Assembly: GCF_013200955.2 (NCBI RefSeq)
Contig: NZ_CP053697.2
Span: 4,216,001-4,280,000, forward strand
Direction of reading: 5' to 3'
Length of the DNA: 64,000 nucleotides
Source: Pseudomonas campi
GTDB lineage: Bacteria; Pseudomonadota; Gammaproteobacteria; Pseudomonadales; Pseudomonadaceae
Positions 16,014 through 23,921 of the stretch are shown here, piece by piece. Each line of letters starts with the position of its first letter. The first letter of the stretch is position 1. The notes beneath the pieces were generated by a model. The model was not told the origin of the DNA. It made no database searches and was given only the letters and a program-made list of their open reading frames with translations. A program made the translations under genes and the position numbers.

Positions 16014-16886
16014 ATGACATCTATTACCCTCGGCGCTGCCGCCAGCGCCAATGCCGCCCGCCGCGGCAGCCATGCCGGCCGTATCGCCCTGATCCTCGGC
16101 GCCTGGCTGGCCTTCGTGGTGTTTCTCCTGCTGCCGCTGCTGGTGGTGTTGAGTGAGGCGCTCAAGCTCGGCCTGGGCACCTTCTTCACCGCGCTGATCG
16201 AGCCGGATGCGCTGTCCGCGCTGAAGCTGACCCTGCTCGCCGTGGGCATCGCGGTGCCGCTCAACCTGGTGTTCGGCGTGGCCGCCGCCTGGTGCGTGAG
16301 CAAGTACGAGTTCCGCGGCAAGAGCATCCTGGTGACGCTGATCGACCTGCCGTTCTCCGTCTCGCCGGTGATCGCCGGCCTGATCTACGTACTGCTGTTC
16401 GGCGCCCAGGGCTTCTTCGGCGAATGGCTGCAGGAGCGCGACATCCAGATCATCTTCGCCCTGCCCGGCATCGTCCTGGCCACCGTGTTCGTCACCGTAC
16501 CCTTCGTCGCCCGCGAGCTGATCCCGCTGATGCAGGAACAGGGCACCCAGGAAGAGGAAGCCGCGCGCCTGCTCGGCGCCAACGGCTGGCAGATGTTCTG
16601 GCACGTGACCCTGCCCAACATCAAATGGGGCCTGATCTACGGCGTGGTGCTGTGCGCCGCGCGGGCGATGGGCGAGTTTGGCGCGGTGTCGGTGGTGTCC
16701 GGGCATATCCGTGGCTACACCAACACCCTGCCGCTGCATGTCGAGATTCTCTACAACGAATACAACCACGTCGCCGCGTTCAGCGTGGCCAGTCTGCTGC
16801 TGGCCCTGGCCCTGATCATCCTGCTGCTCAAGCAGTGGAGCGAAGCGCGTCTGTCCCGCCTCAAATCGAATGCCGACGAGGAATAG
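16014..16886 (+). CDS. cysW: Sulfate/thiosulfate ABC permease CysW
   Basis: A 290-residue inner-membrane permease forming the second half of the sulfate channel. Hydrophobic segments start at IALILGAWLAFVVFLLLPLL; the EAA loop is EEEAARLLGANGWQMFWHVT near residue 180; MGEFGAVSVVSGHIRGYTNT is the CysW signature. GAGGAG lies before the ATG, 9 bp after cysT. The cysA start follows 3 bp after its stop, so the genes are tightly coupled. Confidence 0.95.
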   Translation: MTSITLGAAASANAARRGSHAGRIALILGAWLAFVVFLLLPLLVVLSEALKLGLGTFFTALIEPDALSALKLTLLAVGIAVPLNLVFGVAAAWCVSKYEFRGKSILVTLIDLPFSVSPVIAGLIYVLLFGAQGFFGEWLQERDIQIIFALPGIVLATVFVTVPFVARELIPLMQEQGTQEEEAARLLGANGWQMFWHVTLPNIKWGLIYGVVLCAARAMGEFGAVSVVSGHIRGYTNTLPLHVEILYNEYNHVAAFSVASLLLALALIILLLKQWSEARLSRLKSNADEE

Positions 16887-16889
16887 CTC

Positions 16890-17879
16890 ATGTCGATTGA
16901 AATCCGTAACGTCAGCAAGAACTTCGGCGCCTTCCGCGCGCTCAACGACATCAACCTGGATATCCACAGCGGCGAGCTGGTGGCCCTGCTCGGCCCGTCC
17001 GGCTGCGGCAAGACCAGCCTGCTGCGTATCATCGCCGGCCTTGAAACCCCGGATAACGGCAGCATCCAGTTCCATGGCGAAGACGTATCGCGCCACGACG
17101 TGCGTGACCGCAACGTCGGCTTCGTGTTCCAGCACTACGCCCTGTTCCGCCACATGACCGTGTTCGACAACGTCGCCTTCGGCCTGCGCATGAAGCCCAA
17201 GGGCGAGAAGCCGAGTGAACCGGAGATCGCCGAGCGCGTGCACGAGCTGCTCGGCATGGTCCAGCTCGACTGGCTGGCCGACCGCTATCCGGAACAGCTG
17301 TCCGGCGGCCAGCGCCAACGTATCGCCCTGGCCCGCGCCCTGGCGGTAAAACCCAAGGTGCTGCTGCTCGACGAACCCTTCGGCGCCCTCGACGCCAAGG
17401 TGCGCAAGGAGCTGCGCCGCTGGCTCGCACGCCTGCACGAGGAAGTGCATCTGACCTCGGTGTTCGTCACCCACGACCAGGAAGAAGCCATGGAAGTGGC
17501 CGACCGCATCGTGGTGATGAACAAAGGCGTGATCGAGCAGATCGGCACGCCGGGCGAGGTCTACGAGAAGCCGGCCAGCGACTTCGTCTACCACTTCCTC
17601 GGCGACTCCAACCGCCTGCACCTGGGCGACGACCAGCACCTGCTATTCCGCCCACACGAAATCTCGCTGTCGCGCCTGGCGCTTGCCGAGCATCAGAGCG
17701 GCGAAGTGCGCGATATCCGTCCGCTCGGCGCGATCACCCGGGTGACCCTCAAGGTCAACGGCCAGGACGAGCTGATCGAAGCGGAAGTGGTCAAGGATCA
17801 CGACAGCCTGCACGGCCTGATCCGCGGTGAAACCCTCTACTTCAGGCCCAAGGTCTGGCAGGCACAAACATCCCTCTAA
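16890..17879 (+). CDS. cysA: Sulfate/thiosulfate ABC transporter ATPase CysA
   Basis: A 329-residue ATPase that drives sulfate import. Walker A GPSGCGKT, Q-loop VFQHYALFRHMTVF, signature LSGGQRQR, Walker B VLLLDEPFGALD and switch region FVTHDQEEA are intact. The C-terminal part (from about residue 235) is the TOBE-like regulatory domain typical of CysA, with HLLFRPHEISLS. The length agrees with Pseudomonas CysA. The stop codon TAA coincides with the first base of a MITE-like repeat, so no conventional terminator is seen and the repeat may serve as one. Confidence 0.96.
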   Translation: MSIEIRNVSKNFGAFRALNDINLDIHSGELVALLGPSGCGKTSLLRIIAGLETPDNGSIQFHGEDVSRHDVRDRNVGFVFQHYALFRHMTVFDNVAFGLRMKPKGEKPSEPEIAERVHELLGMVQLDWLADRYPEQLSGGQRQRIALARALAVKPKVLLLDEPFGALDAKVRKELRRWLARLHEEVHLTSVFVTHDQEEAMEVADRIVVMNKGVIEQIGTPGEVYEKPASDFVYHFLGDSNRLHLGDDQHLLFRPHEISLSRLALAEHQSGEVRDIRPLGAITRVTLKVNGQDELIEAEVVKDHDSLHGLIRGETLYFRPKVWQAQTSL

Positions 17880-18077
17880 GAACCTGTTTAGGATTTTTTG
17901 AGCTAGAGCCAGGCAAGGCGCAACGACCAGCGGGAGTAACAGCCGCAGGCTGGCCCGAAGGGTAAGCGCCAGCGAATCAATTGGGCGAGGGCGCGGAGTT
18001 TACGAGCTGTAAATGAGCAGCCCGAGCCCGATTTCAACGCAGCATGGCCGACGATCAAGAGATCCGAAGCAGGTTCT
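17879..18077. repeat. MITE-like palindromic element 1
   Basis: About 199 bp bounded by AGAACCTGTTT (17879) and AAGCAGGTTCT (ending 18077), which are inverted repeats. Inside, AGTTTACGAGCTGTAAATGA (reverse complement TCATTTACAGCTCGTAAACT) is shared exactly with element 2 at 20778-20927, and CGAAGGGTAAGCGCCAGCGA (17956-17975) recurs exactly at 62310-62329. It encodes no protein. It fills most of the 373-bp gap between cysA and the next gene; the rest (18078-18252) holds no recognised feature. Confidence 0.7.
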
Positions 18078-18252
18078 GAGCCCGGTAGCACATACAGAGC
18101 CGCAACGGCTCTGCGGCGCCAGAATTGCGACGCAAATCACTCTTTTGGCTCATCCTTTGCTATGACAAGCACAGTAGGCTGTTGCCACTGCGCGGCAGCT
18201 GCTCTTTGCCAACGCTCCCGCGGTTCACAAGAATAATAAGGAGTACCACGGC

Positions 18253-19017
18253 ATGATCCGTAACCCTTTGATTACTAGATTCTTTCTTCTATGCATGGGG
18301 CTTTTGACGCTGCTCTCTGCACAAGCCTCTTCGGCTCAGATGACCGCAGCCGAACAGGTTCAGGTTTTTGCCAGCCGCGCCACCGGCAGCCTGCTGCTGC
18401 TGCGCGGCGAGGGCTTTCAGGAGGCCCATCAGGCACGCCTGGAGAAGGATATCGCCGACCTGGAAAGCGCATCGCAGAGCGCCATGAGCGCCAGCTCGGA
18501 AATTCCCGGATTGACAACCAAACTTGTTACCCAGTTACGCCTAGGTGTTTCCTTTGGCCCCAACGAAGACAACGTGCCATGGCGTTATCCGGAAGAACTG
18601 GCCCAGGCCCTGCGTGACCTGCTCACCGTGGCCCGCGCAGTACCCGACGCCACGTCGGAAGGCGAACTGCCAGGCAAGGTCGAATACCTCGCCGTGCAGT
18701 ACCTGAGCCGCTCCTACATCGGCACCTTCGAGATTGCCCGCGAGCAGCCGGACAACTACATCGGCCAGGACGAGCGCGTGCTGGTACCGGACATCGACGC
18801 AGAAATGAAGAAGCTCGACGACAAGAGCAACCCGGCCCTGGCCAAGCTCAAGACCCGCTGGAACTTCCTGCGTGCCGCCCTGCTCGACATGAACAGCCAG
18901 AGCAACGCCCTGGCCAGCGCCTCCGGTCGCGCCTTCGCGCCGACCACCGTGGATCGCCATGCACGCTCGCTGAGCAGCCAGTGGATGGCCATCAACTCGG
19001 TCGAGCAAGCGCCCTGA
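18253..19017 (+). CDS. Exported protein of unknown function
   Basis: A 254-residue protein with a clear signal peptide (RFFLLCMGLLTLLSAQASSA) and no family that I recognise. The mature part is predominantly helical and rich in Ala, Leu and charged residues, with RLEKDIADLESASQSAMSA and LDDKSNPALAKLKTRWNFL suggesting two antiparallel helices as in periplasmic helical-bundle proteins. There are no cysteines after the signal region, and no lipobox. It is a single gene with its own terminator. A periplasmic location is the only functional statement that the sequence supports. Confidence 0.85.
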   Translation: MIRNPLITRFFLLCMGLLTLLSAQASSAQMTAAEQVQVFASRATGSLLLLRGEGFQEAHQARLEKDIADLESASQSAMSASSEIPGLTTKLVTQLRLGVSFGPNEDNVPWRYPEELAQALRDLLTVARAVPDATSEGELPGKVEYLAVQYLSRSYIGTFEIAREQPDNYIGQDERVLVPDIDAEMKKLDDKSNPALAKLKTRWNFLRAALLDMNSQSNALASASGRAFAPTTVDRHARSLSSQWMAINSVEQAP

Positions 19018-19078
19018 CAGCAGGCGCAACGGAGCCCCTGCCAGCTGGGCCCACGCGCTAACGCTGCTCACTTACAAG

Positions 19079-19113
19079 ACGCCGCCTTCCTCTTGGAACG
19101 CGGCGTTTTTTTT
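19079..19113 (+). terminator. Terminator after the exported protein gene
   Basis: ACGCCGC at 19079-19085 pairs with GCGGCGT at 19100-19106, followed by eight T. The 456-bp space 19018-19473 otherwise contains two repeats and the terminator of the gene on the other strand. Confidence 0.88.
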
Positions 19114-19165
19114 GCGGCAACTGCAGTGGCCCAGGCGCGGGAGAGGGGAGTACAGCGCTTAAGCC

Positions 19166-19224
19166 GTAGCCCGGATGCAATCCGGGAAACAGGCAGCTCC
19201 GCTCCCGGATTGCATCCGGGCTAC
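19166..19224. repeat. REP palindrome (GTAGCCCGGATGCAATCCGG type)
   Basis: GTAGCCCGGATGCAATCCGG and its exact inverse CCGGATTGCATCCGGGCTAC flank a short loop. A second copy of the same family is at 27504-27562. Confidence 0.85.
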
Positions 19225-19300
19225 AGCGCTGGAACGCAGCGCCTTGCCTGGCGGCAACTGCAACGGTCCTGCCCCGGAAGAAGGGCGCAATGGCCTGCCC

Positions 19301-19344
19301 AACCCTCTCCCCCGGCCCCTCTCCCGTGAACGGGAGAGGGGAGT
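19301..19344. repeat. GAGAGGG palindrome
   Basis: AACCCTCTCCCCCGGCCCCT followed by CTCCCGTGAACGGGAGAGGG, same family as the elements at 12404, 27636, 33424 and 55250. Confidence 0.75.
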
Positions 19345-19418
19345 AAAGCAATCCGCACCCGAGCACCTGCAGATGCCCTGGCGCGCTTGTCAAAACATCG
19401 ACAGGACTACGCCGCCCA

Positions 19419-19458
19419 TAAAAAACGCCCGGCTGGTTCAGAACCAGGCGGGCGTTTG
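19419..19458 (-). terminator. Terminator after the Mpo1-like gene
   Basis: On the minus strand CGCCCGCCTGGTTC pairs with GAACCAGCCGGGCG (one mismatch) followed by TTTTTT. Confidence 0.87.
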
Positions 19459-19473
19459 CATAAGGGGCGCGGC

Positions 19474-19998
19474 TCAGGCCAGGGCTTTGCCCGGACGGAT
19501 ACAGGTCGGCCCGGCGCGCTGCTCCACTGCCTGGCGCACTTCATCACGCAGGCCACAGAGGAAGGCCAGTTCGGCCACCACGAACAGCGGGCCGACCACC
19601 AGGCCCATCAGGTCGTCGACGAAGGCCGGCTTGCGCCCCTCGTAGTAGTGGCCGATGAACTGGATGATCCAGCCGACCACGAACAGGCCCAGGCCAGCAC
19701 TCAACCAGACCAGGGTGGTCTGCTGCGCCAGCTCCGCGCCGGCCCACAGGCACAGCGCCAGCAAGACGGCCATCAGCAGGCCGAAACGCAGGTCCAGACG
19801 CAGGTAGAAAATGCCGGCGGCCAGCGCCGTGAGCAGCGCCGGCGACAACCACAGGCCGGCAAGTTCGAAACCGGGGCGCGACAACAGCACGGCGACGGCC
19901 ACCACAATCAATGGAATACCGATGAAGTGGCTGAAGATGTTGCGCCGGTCGCGGTGGTATTCCGCGTACTGACCAAGGTGATCGACAAGGGACTTCAT
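19474..19998 (-). CDS. Mpo1-like (DUF962) membrane protein
   Basis: A 174-residue integral membrane protein of the DUF962/Mpo1 family. The family motifs HRDRRNIFSHFIGIP near residue 15 and QFIGHYYEGRKPAFVDD near residue 112 supply conserved histidines that bind iron in yeast Mpo1, an alpha-dioxygenase of 2-hydroxy fatty acids. Four to five hydrophobic segments lie between and after them. Whether bacterial members act on hydroxy fatty acids is unproven. It is a single gene with its own terminator, divergent from the Crp/Fnr gene with a 94-bp gap. Confidence 0.88.
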   Translation of the reverse strand: MKSLVDHLGQYAEYHRDRRNIFSHFIGIPLIVVAVAVLLSRPGFELAGLWLSPALLTALAAGIFYLRLDLRFGLLMAVLLALCLWAGAELAQQTTLVWLSAGLGLFVVGWIIQFIGHYYEGRKPAFVDDLMGLVVGPLFVVAELAFLCGLRDEVRQAVEQRAGPTCIRPGKALA

Positions 19999-20092
19999 CG
20001 GCTATCTCCGCAATAATTCAGGCAGGTTGATCGATAATGGCCCTGTAGTGCTGATGGCCTCTGTCAGCTAGCCGACAAACCCAGGAGACGCG

Positions 20093-20782
20093 ATGTCCAG
20101 CCCCGACACCCTGCACCAGCAACTGCTCGCCGGGCACTGGTTCAGTCACCTGCCCGCCGCCCTGCAGCAAGCCCTGCTCGACCAGGCCAACGAGCGCCAG
20201 CTGAGTGGCGGGCAGCGCCTGTTCCGCCGCGGCGATCCGCCCTGCGGCCTGTATGCCGTGCTCGACGGGGCAATCCGCGTGGGCGCGGTCAATCGCGACG
20301 GCAAGGAGGCCCTGCTGACCCTGGTCGAGCCGCCCTACTGGTTTGGCGAGATTTCCCTGTTCGATGGCCAGCCACGCACCCACGACGCCTATGCCGAAGG
20401 CCCGACCCGTCTGCTGCAGGTGCCGCAAGGCGCACTGCTGACGTTGCTCGAACAGCAGCCGCACTACTGGCGCGAATTCGCCCTGCTGATGAGCCAGAAG
20501 CTGCGCCTGGCGTTTATCGCCCTGGAGGAGATGAGCCTGCTGCCAGCGGCACCGCGCCTCGCCCGGCGCCTGCTGCTGATCACCGAAGGCTACGGCGAGA
20601 CCGGTCCGAGGCGGGTGATCCACCTGGCCCAGGAACAGCTGGCCCTGATGCTGGCGCTGTCGCGGCAAACCACCAACCAGATCCTCAAGGAACTGGAAGC
20701 CCGCGGCGCCCTACGCCTGAACTACGGCGAGATCGAAATCCTCGACCTGGAGTGCCTGCGTCAGGTTGCGCAAATCGACTAG
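20093..20782 (+). CDS. Crp/Fnr-family transcriptional regulator
   Basis: A 229-residue regulator: an N-terminal cyclic-nucleotide-binding-type beta barrel with the cassette FGEISLFDGQPRTHDAYA near residue 85, and a C-terminal winged helix (LAQEQLALMLALSRQTTNQI, near residue 185). The four cysteines of Fnr-type iron-sulfur sensors are absent, so it is not an oxygen sensor of that kind. The effector is unknown. The last bases of the coding sequence, including the TAG stop, are the first bases of MITE-like element 2, so the present C-terminus may have been set by insertion of that element. Confidence 0.9.
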   Translation: MSSPDTLHQQLLAGHWFSHLPAALQQALLDQANERQLSGGQRLFRRGDPPCGLYAVLDGAIRVGAVNRDGKEALLTLVEPPYWFGEISLFDGQPRTHDAYAEGPTRLLQVPQGALLTLLEQQPHYWREFALLMSQKLRLAFIALEEMSLLPAAPRLARRLLLITEGYGETGPRRVIHLAQEQLALMLALSRQTTNQILKELEARGALRLNYGEIEILDLECLRQVAQID

Positions 20783-20927
20783 CAGGCAGTTGAAAAACTA
20801 CCTGCGTTGCCATCGCTGCGTTAAAAACAGGCTCAAAATGCTCATTTACAGCTCGTAAACTGCGCTTTTTCGCCTGTTTTTGCCTTGCGCTGGCTGCCTC
20901 GCCAACGTTTTTCAACAGCCTGCTAGT
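20778..20927. repeat. MITE-like palindromic element 2
   Basis: A 150-bp element with 21-bp terminal inverted repeats (20778-20798 and 20907-20927, one mismatch; outer sequence ACTAGCAGGC). It contains CTCATTTACAGCTCGTAAAC, shared with element 1 in the opposite orientation, and internal hairpins. It provides the stop codon of the Crp/Fnr gene. Confidence 0.8.
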
Positions 20928-21029
20928 GGCGCAAGGCCAATACCGGCAGCCTCGGCTAAGCTTGCCTAGGGTCGCCACTCGGGCCCGCATCATCGTCCCC
21001 ACCCATTCTCCTGCGCCCAGGTGCCATGC

Positions 21030-23921
21030 ATGCCATTTGCTTTTCGCTGGCTGAAACCTGTGTTGAGCCTGCTGCTGCTCACCTGCCTGATGGCCACTGC
21101 GCACGCCGAATTACCGCTCAATCAGCTGTGGTCGAAGCCGGACGATAGCGCCCTGCACGTGCGTCTGCTGGAAGAACCCCAGGGCCAGTGGGATGTACGC
21201 GAAGCCCGCGTACGCCTGCTCAGCGACGGCAGCACCTTAACCACTACCCCGTCCCTGGGCTGGAGCGCCAGCACCTGGTGGCTGGGCATGCGCCTGAGCG
21301 GTGTGCCCGGCCAGCGCCACTACCTGTGGCTGGACCACACCTACCTGGACGACGTGCAGCTGTGGGTCTTCAGCAACGACCAGCTGCAGCTGTACCGGCA
21401 GACCGGCGATACCCTGCCCTTCGCCCATCGCGATGAACCGCTGCGCGCCTTCCTGCTGCCGCTGCCGACCCACGGCACCGGCGAGATGGAAGTGATACTG
21501 CGGGTGCGCAGCAGCTCGTCGATCAGCCTGCCGCTGAAGCTGATACCGGCCGAGCAGAAGAGCCAGTTGCTGGCCAGCAGCTGGCTGGGCAACGGCCTGA
21601 TCGTCGGCGCACTGCTGGTCATGGCGCTGTTCCACCTGCTCAAGTTCGTCTCCGTGCGCGAGCGCAGCCTGGGTTACTACTGCGCCAGCATTCTCAGCGT
21701 GGCCTGGTACAACGCGGCGATCAACGACCTCACCAGCCTGCTGCTGTGGCCACACTGGCCGGCCATGGCGCTGTTCGAGCTCAATATCAGCGGCGCCCTC
21801 ACCCTGATTTTCAGCACCCTGTTCATCAGCACCTCGCTGAAACTCGACCAGCGTCCCGTACGCTGGCTGCGCAATGCCCTGCTGCTGATCCTGGTCGGTG
21901 CACAGCTGTGGGTGCAGCTGAGCCCGGGGCAGCACCTGCCAGCAGCCGTATTCAATCAGCTGATGCTCGCCACCGGCCTGTTCCAGCTGGCCCTGACCCT
22001 CTTCGCCCTGCACCTGCGCCGCCCCTATGCCGGCTGGTTCACCCTGTTCTGGGGGGCCGCCATCCTGCTCATGCTGCTGCTCTCGCTGAGCCGCAGCGCC
22101 GTGATCCCGCGCACCGCCTTGGTCGACACCCTGCATGCCTGGCTGCCGGTGATCAGCGTGTTCCTCTTCGGCGTGCTCAACGGCCGCCAGCTCGACCATG
22201 TGCGCAAGGCCCTGCTGGCTTCGCAGGGGCAGGCCATCGTCAACCTGGAGCAATACCGCGCGCTGTTCCGCAATGCCGCCGAAGGCATCTTCCGCTGCAA
22301 CTTGCAGGGGGTGCTGCTGGAGAGCAACCCGAGCTTCCTGCGCCTGCTCAATCTGGACAACGGGCCGAGTACGCAGCTGCAAGGCCAACCCATGTACAAC
22401 CTGATTGCCAGCAACGACTGGCAGCGCCTGCGCGCCCAACTCAGCCCCGAGCAACCCACCGCCAGTGGCGAAGTGCAGCTGCTGGCCTGTGGCGGCCAGG
22501 TGCGCTGGGTGCATCTGTCGCTGCACGAACAGCGTGAGCAGCATTGCATCGAAGGCATAGTCGTCGACCTCAGCGAGCGCCGCGCCCTGGAACAACGCCT
22601 GGCCAACCTGGCGGCACACGACTCGCTGACCGGGCTGATCAACCGCCGCGAGCTGGAGCGCCTGCTGCAAGAGAGCCTGCAGCAGCATGGCCGGCACTTC
22701 AGCCACCTGCTGTTTCTCGACCTCGACCAGTTCAAGCAGGTCAACGACCTTTGCGGCCACTCCGCCGGCGACCAATTACTGCGCCAACTGTCCAGCTACC
22801 TGCTCGGCCGCCTGCCCAGCACCAGCGAGCTGGCGCGTATCGGCGGCGACGAGTTCGCCGTGCTGCTGAGCGGCACGGATACCCAGCAGGCCCTGGTGCA
22901 GGCCGAGCAGCTGCGCGAAGCCGTGGCCCAGTTCGTGTTCAGCTACGACGGCCGGCCGTTCTCCCTGCACGCCAGCATCGGCGTGCTGGAACTGGACTCC
23001 GGCGTGGATGACTGGGAAATGGCGCTGAACTGGGCTGACAACGCCAGCCACATGGCCAAGGGCCAGGGACGCAACCGCGTGCACCTGTTCAACCCGGCGG
23101 ACGGCGCACTGCTCGAACACCAGCGCCAACTGCAATGGATCAACCGCCTGCGCGAGGCCATCGAGCAGGAGCATTTCGAGCTGTTCTACCAACCGGTGCA
23201 AGCGCTGCAGCACAGTGAAAGCGGCTGGCATTACGAGGTACTGCTGCGCTACCGCGACCCGCAGTCGGGCGAGTGGATCGCGCCCGGGCAGTTCTTCGCC
23301 GCCGCCGAGCGTTATGGCTTCCTTGCCGAAATCGATCGCTGGGTGCTGCGCCGCTACTGCCAGTGGCTGGGCCAGAACCCGCAGCATGCGGCGCACCTGC
23401 AGCAGGTCAATCTCAACCTCAGCGCGCCCTCGCTACTCGACCCCGAGTTCCACCACCTGCTCGACGAACTGCTGGATACCCACCGCCTGCCCGCCGGCAA
23501 GCTGTGCCTGGAGATTACCGAGATGGTCGCCCTGGCCGAGCTGGGCACCTCGGCCAGCTGGATCGAGCGGCTGCGCAGCCGGGGCATCAAGGTGGCGCTG
23601 GATGACTTCGGCAGCGGCTTCGCCTCCTACGCCTACCTGCGCCACCTGCCGCTGGACCTGCTGAAGATCGACGGCACCTTCATCCTCGGCATCGAGCGCG
23701 ACCCGATCAACCGCGCCATGGTCAGCTCCATGGTGCAGATCGCCCGGCAACTGGGTTTGCAGACGGTGGCCGAGTTCGTCGAGAACAGCGCGGGCCTGGA
23801 ATGCCTGCGCGAGCTGGGGATCGACTTCGCCCAGGGCTATTTCATCGACCAGCCCAAGCCGCTGGTGGAATTGGCCGACCAGGCTGTCGAGCGTTCGACG
23901 GCTCCCGTCAGTCGCGCCTGA
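21030..23921 (+). CDS. 7TM-PAS-GGDEF-EAL cyclic-di-GMP protein
   Basis: About 963 residues. Signal peptide to about residue 27, a periplasmic 7TMR-DISM extracellular sensor domain (to about 180), seven hydrophobic segments (about 190-385), a PAS domain (about 405-530), GGDEF (about 540-700) and EAL (about 710-950). The cyclase loop is intact (ARIGGDEFAVL), without an RxxD inhibitory site. The phosphodiesterase motif reads EVLLRY rather than EALLR, but the metal and catalytic residues NLNLSAPS, LEITEM, DDFGSGFASY, KIDGTF and the final QGYFID are present. Both activities are therefore possible. Start taken at ATG 21030; GTG 21021 is an alternative. It is convergent with the receiver-HDOD gene, overlapping it by 14 bp. 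Confidence 0.9.
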   Translation: MPFAFRWLKPVLSLLLLTCLMATAHAELPLNQLWSKPDDSALHVRLLEEPQGQWDVREARVRLLSDGSTLTTTPSLGWSASTWWLGMRLSGVPGQRHYLWLDHTYLDDVQLWVFSNDQLQLYRQTGDTLPFAHRDEPLRAFLLPLPTHGTGEMEVILRVRSSSSISLPLKLIPAEQKSQLLASSWLGNGLIVGALLVMALFHLLKFVSVRERSLGYYCASILSVAWYNAAINDLTSLLLWPHWPAMALFELNISGALTLIFSTLFISTSLKLDQRPVRWLRNALLLILVGAQLWVQLSPGQHLPAAVFNQLMLATGLFQLALTLFALHLRRPYAGWFTLFWGAAILLMLLLSLSRSAVIPRTALVDTLHAWLPVISVFLFGVLNGRQLDHVRKALLASQGQAIVNLEQYRALFRNAAEGIFRCNLQGVLLESNPSFLRLLNLDNGPSTQLQGQPMYNLIASNDWQRLRAQLSPEQPTASGEVQLLACGGQVRWVHLSLHEQREQHCIEGIVVDLSERRALEQRLANLAAHDSLTGLINRRELERLLQESLQQHGRHFSHLLFLDLDQFKQVNDLCGHSAGDQLLRQLSSYLLGRLPSTSELARIGGDEFAVLLSGTDTQQALVQAEQLREAVAQFVFSYDGRPFSLHASIGVLELDSGVDDWEMALNWADNASHMAKGQGRNRVHLFNPADGALLEHQRQLQWINRLREAIEQEHFELFYQPVQALQHSESGWHYEVLLRYRDPQSGEWIAPGQFFAAAERYGFLAEIDRWVLRRYCQWLGQNPQHAAHLQQVNLNLSAPSLLDPEFHHLLDELLDTHRLPAGKLCLEITEMVALAELGTSASWIERLRSRGIKVALDDFGSGFASYAYLRHLPLDLLKIDGTFILGIERDPINRAMVSSMVQIARQLGLQTVAEFVENSAGLECLRELGIDFAQGYFIDQPKPLVELADQAVERSTAPVSRA

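Noticed and set aside
15168..17639. An 823-codon open frame on the minus strand across cysTWA
   Set aside because: It is antisense to three clear sulfate-transport genes, and its translation is a low-complexity run of Gln, His, Asp and Gly typical of high-GC codon shadows.
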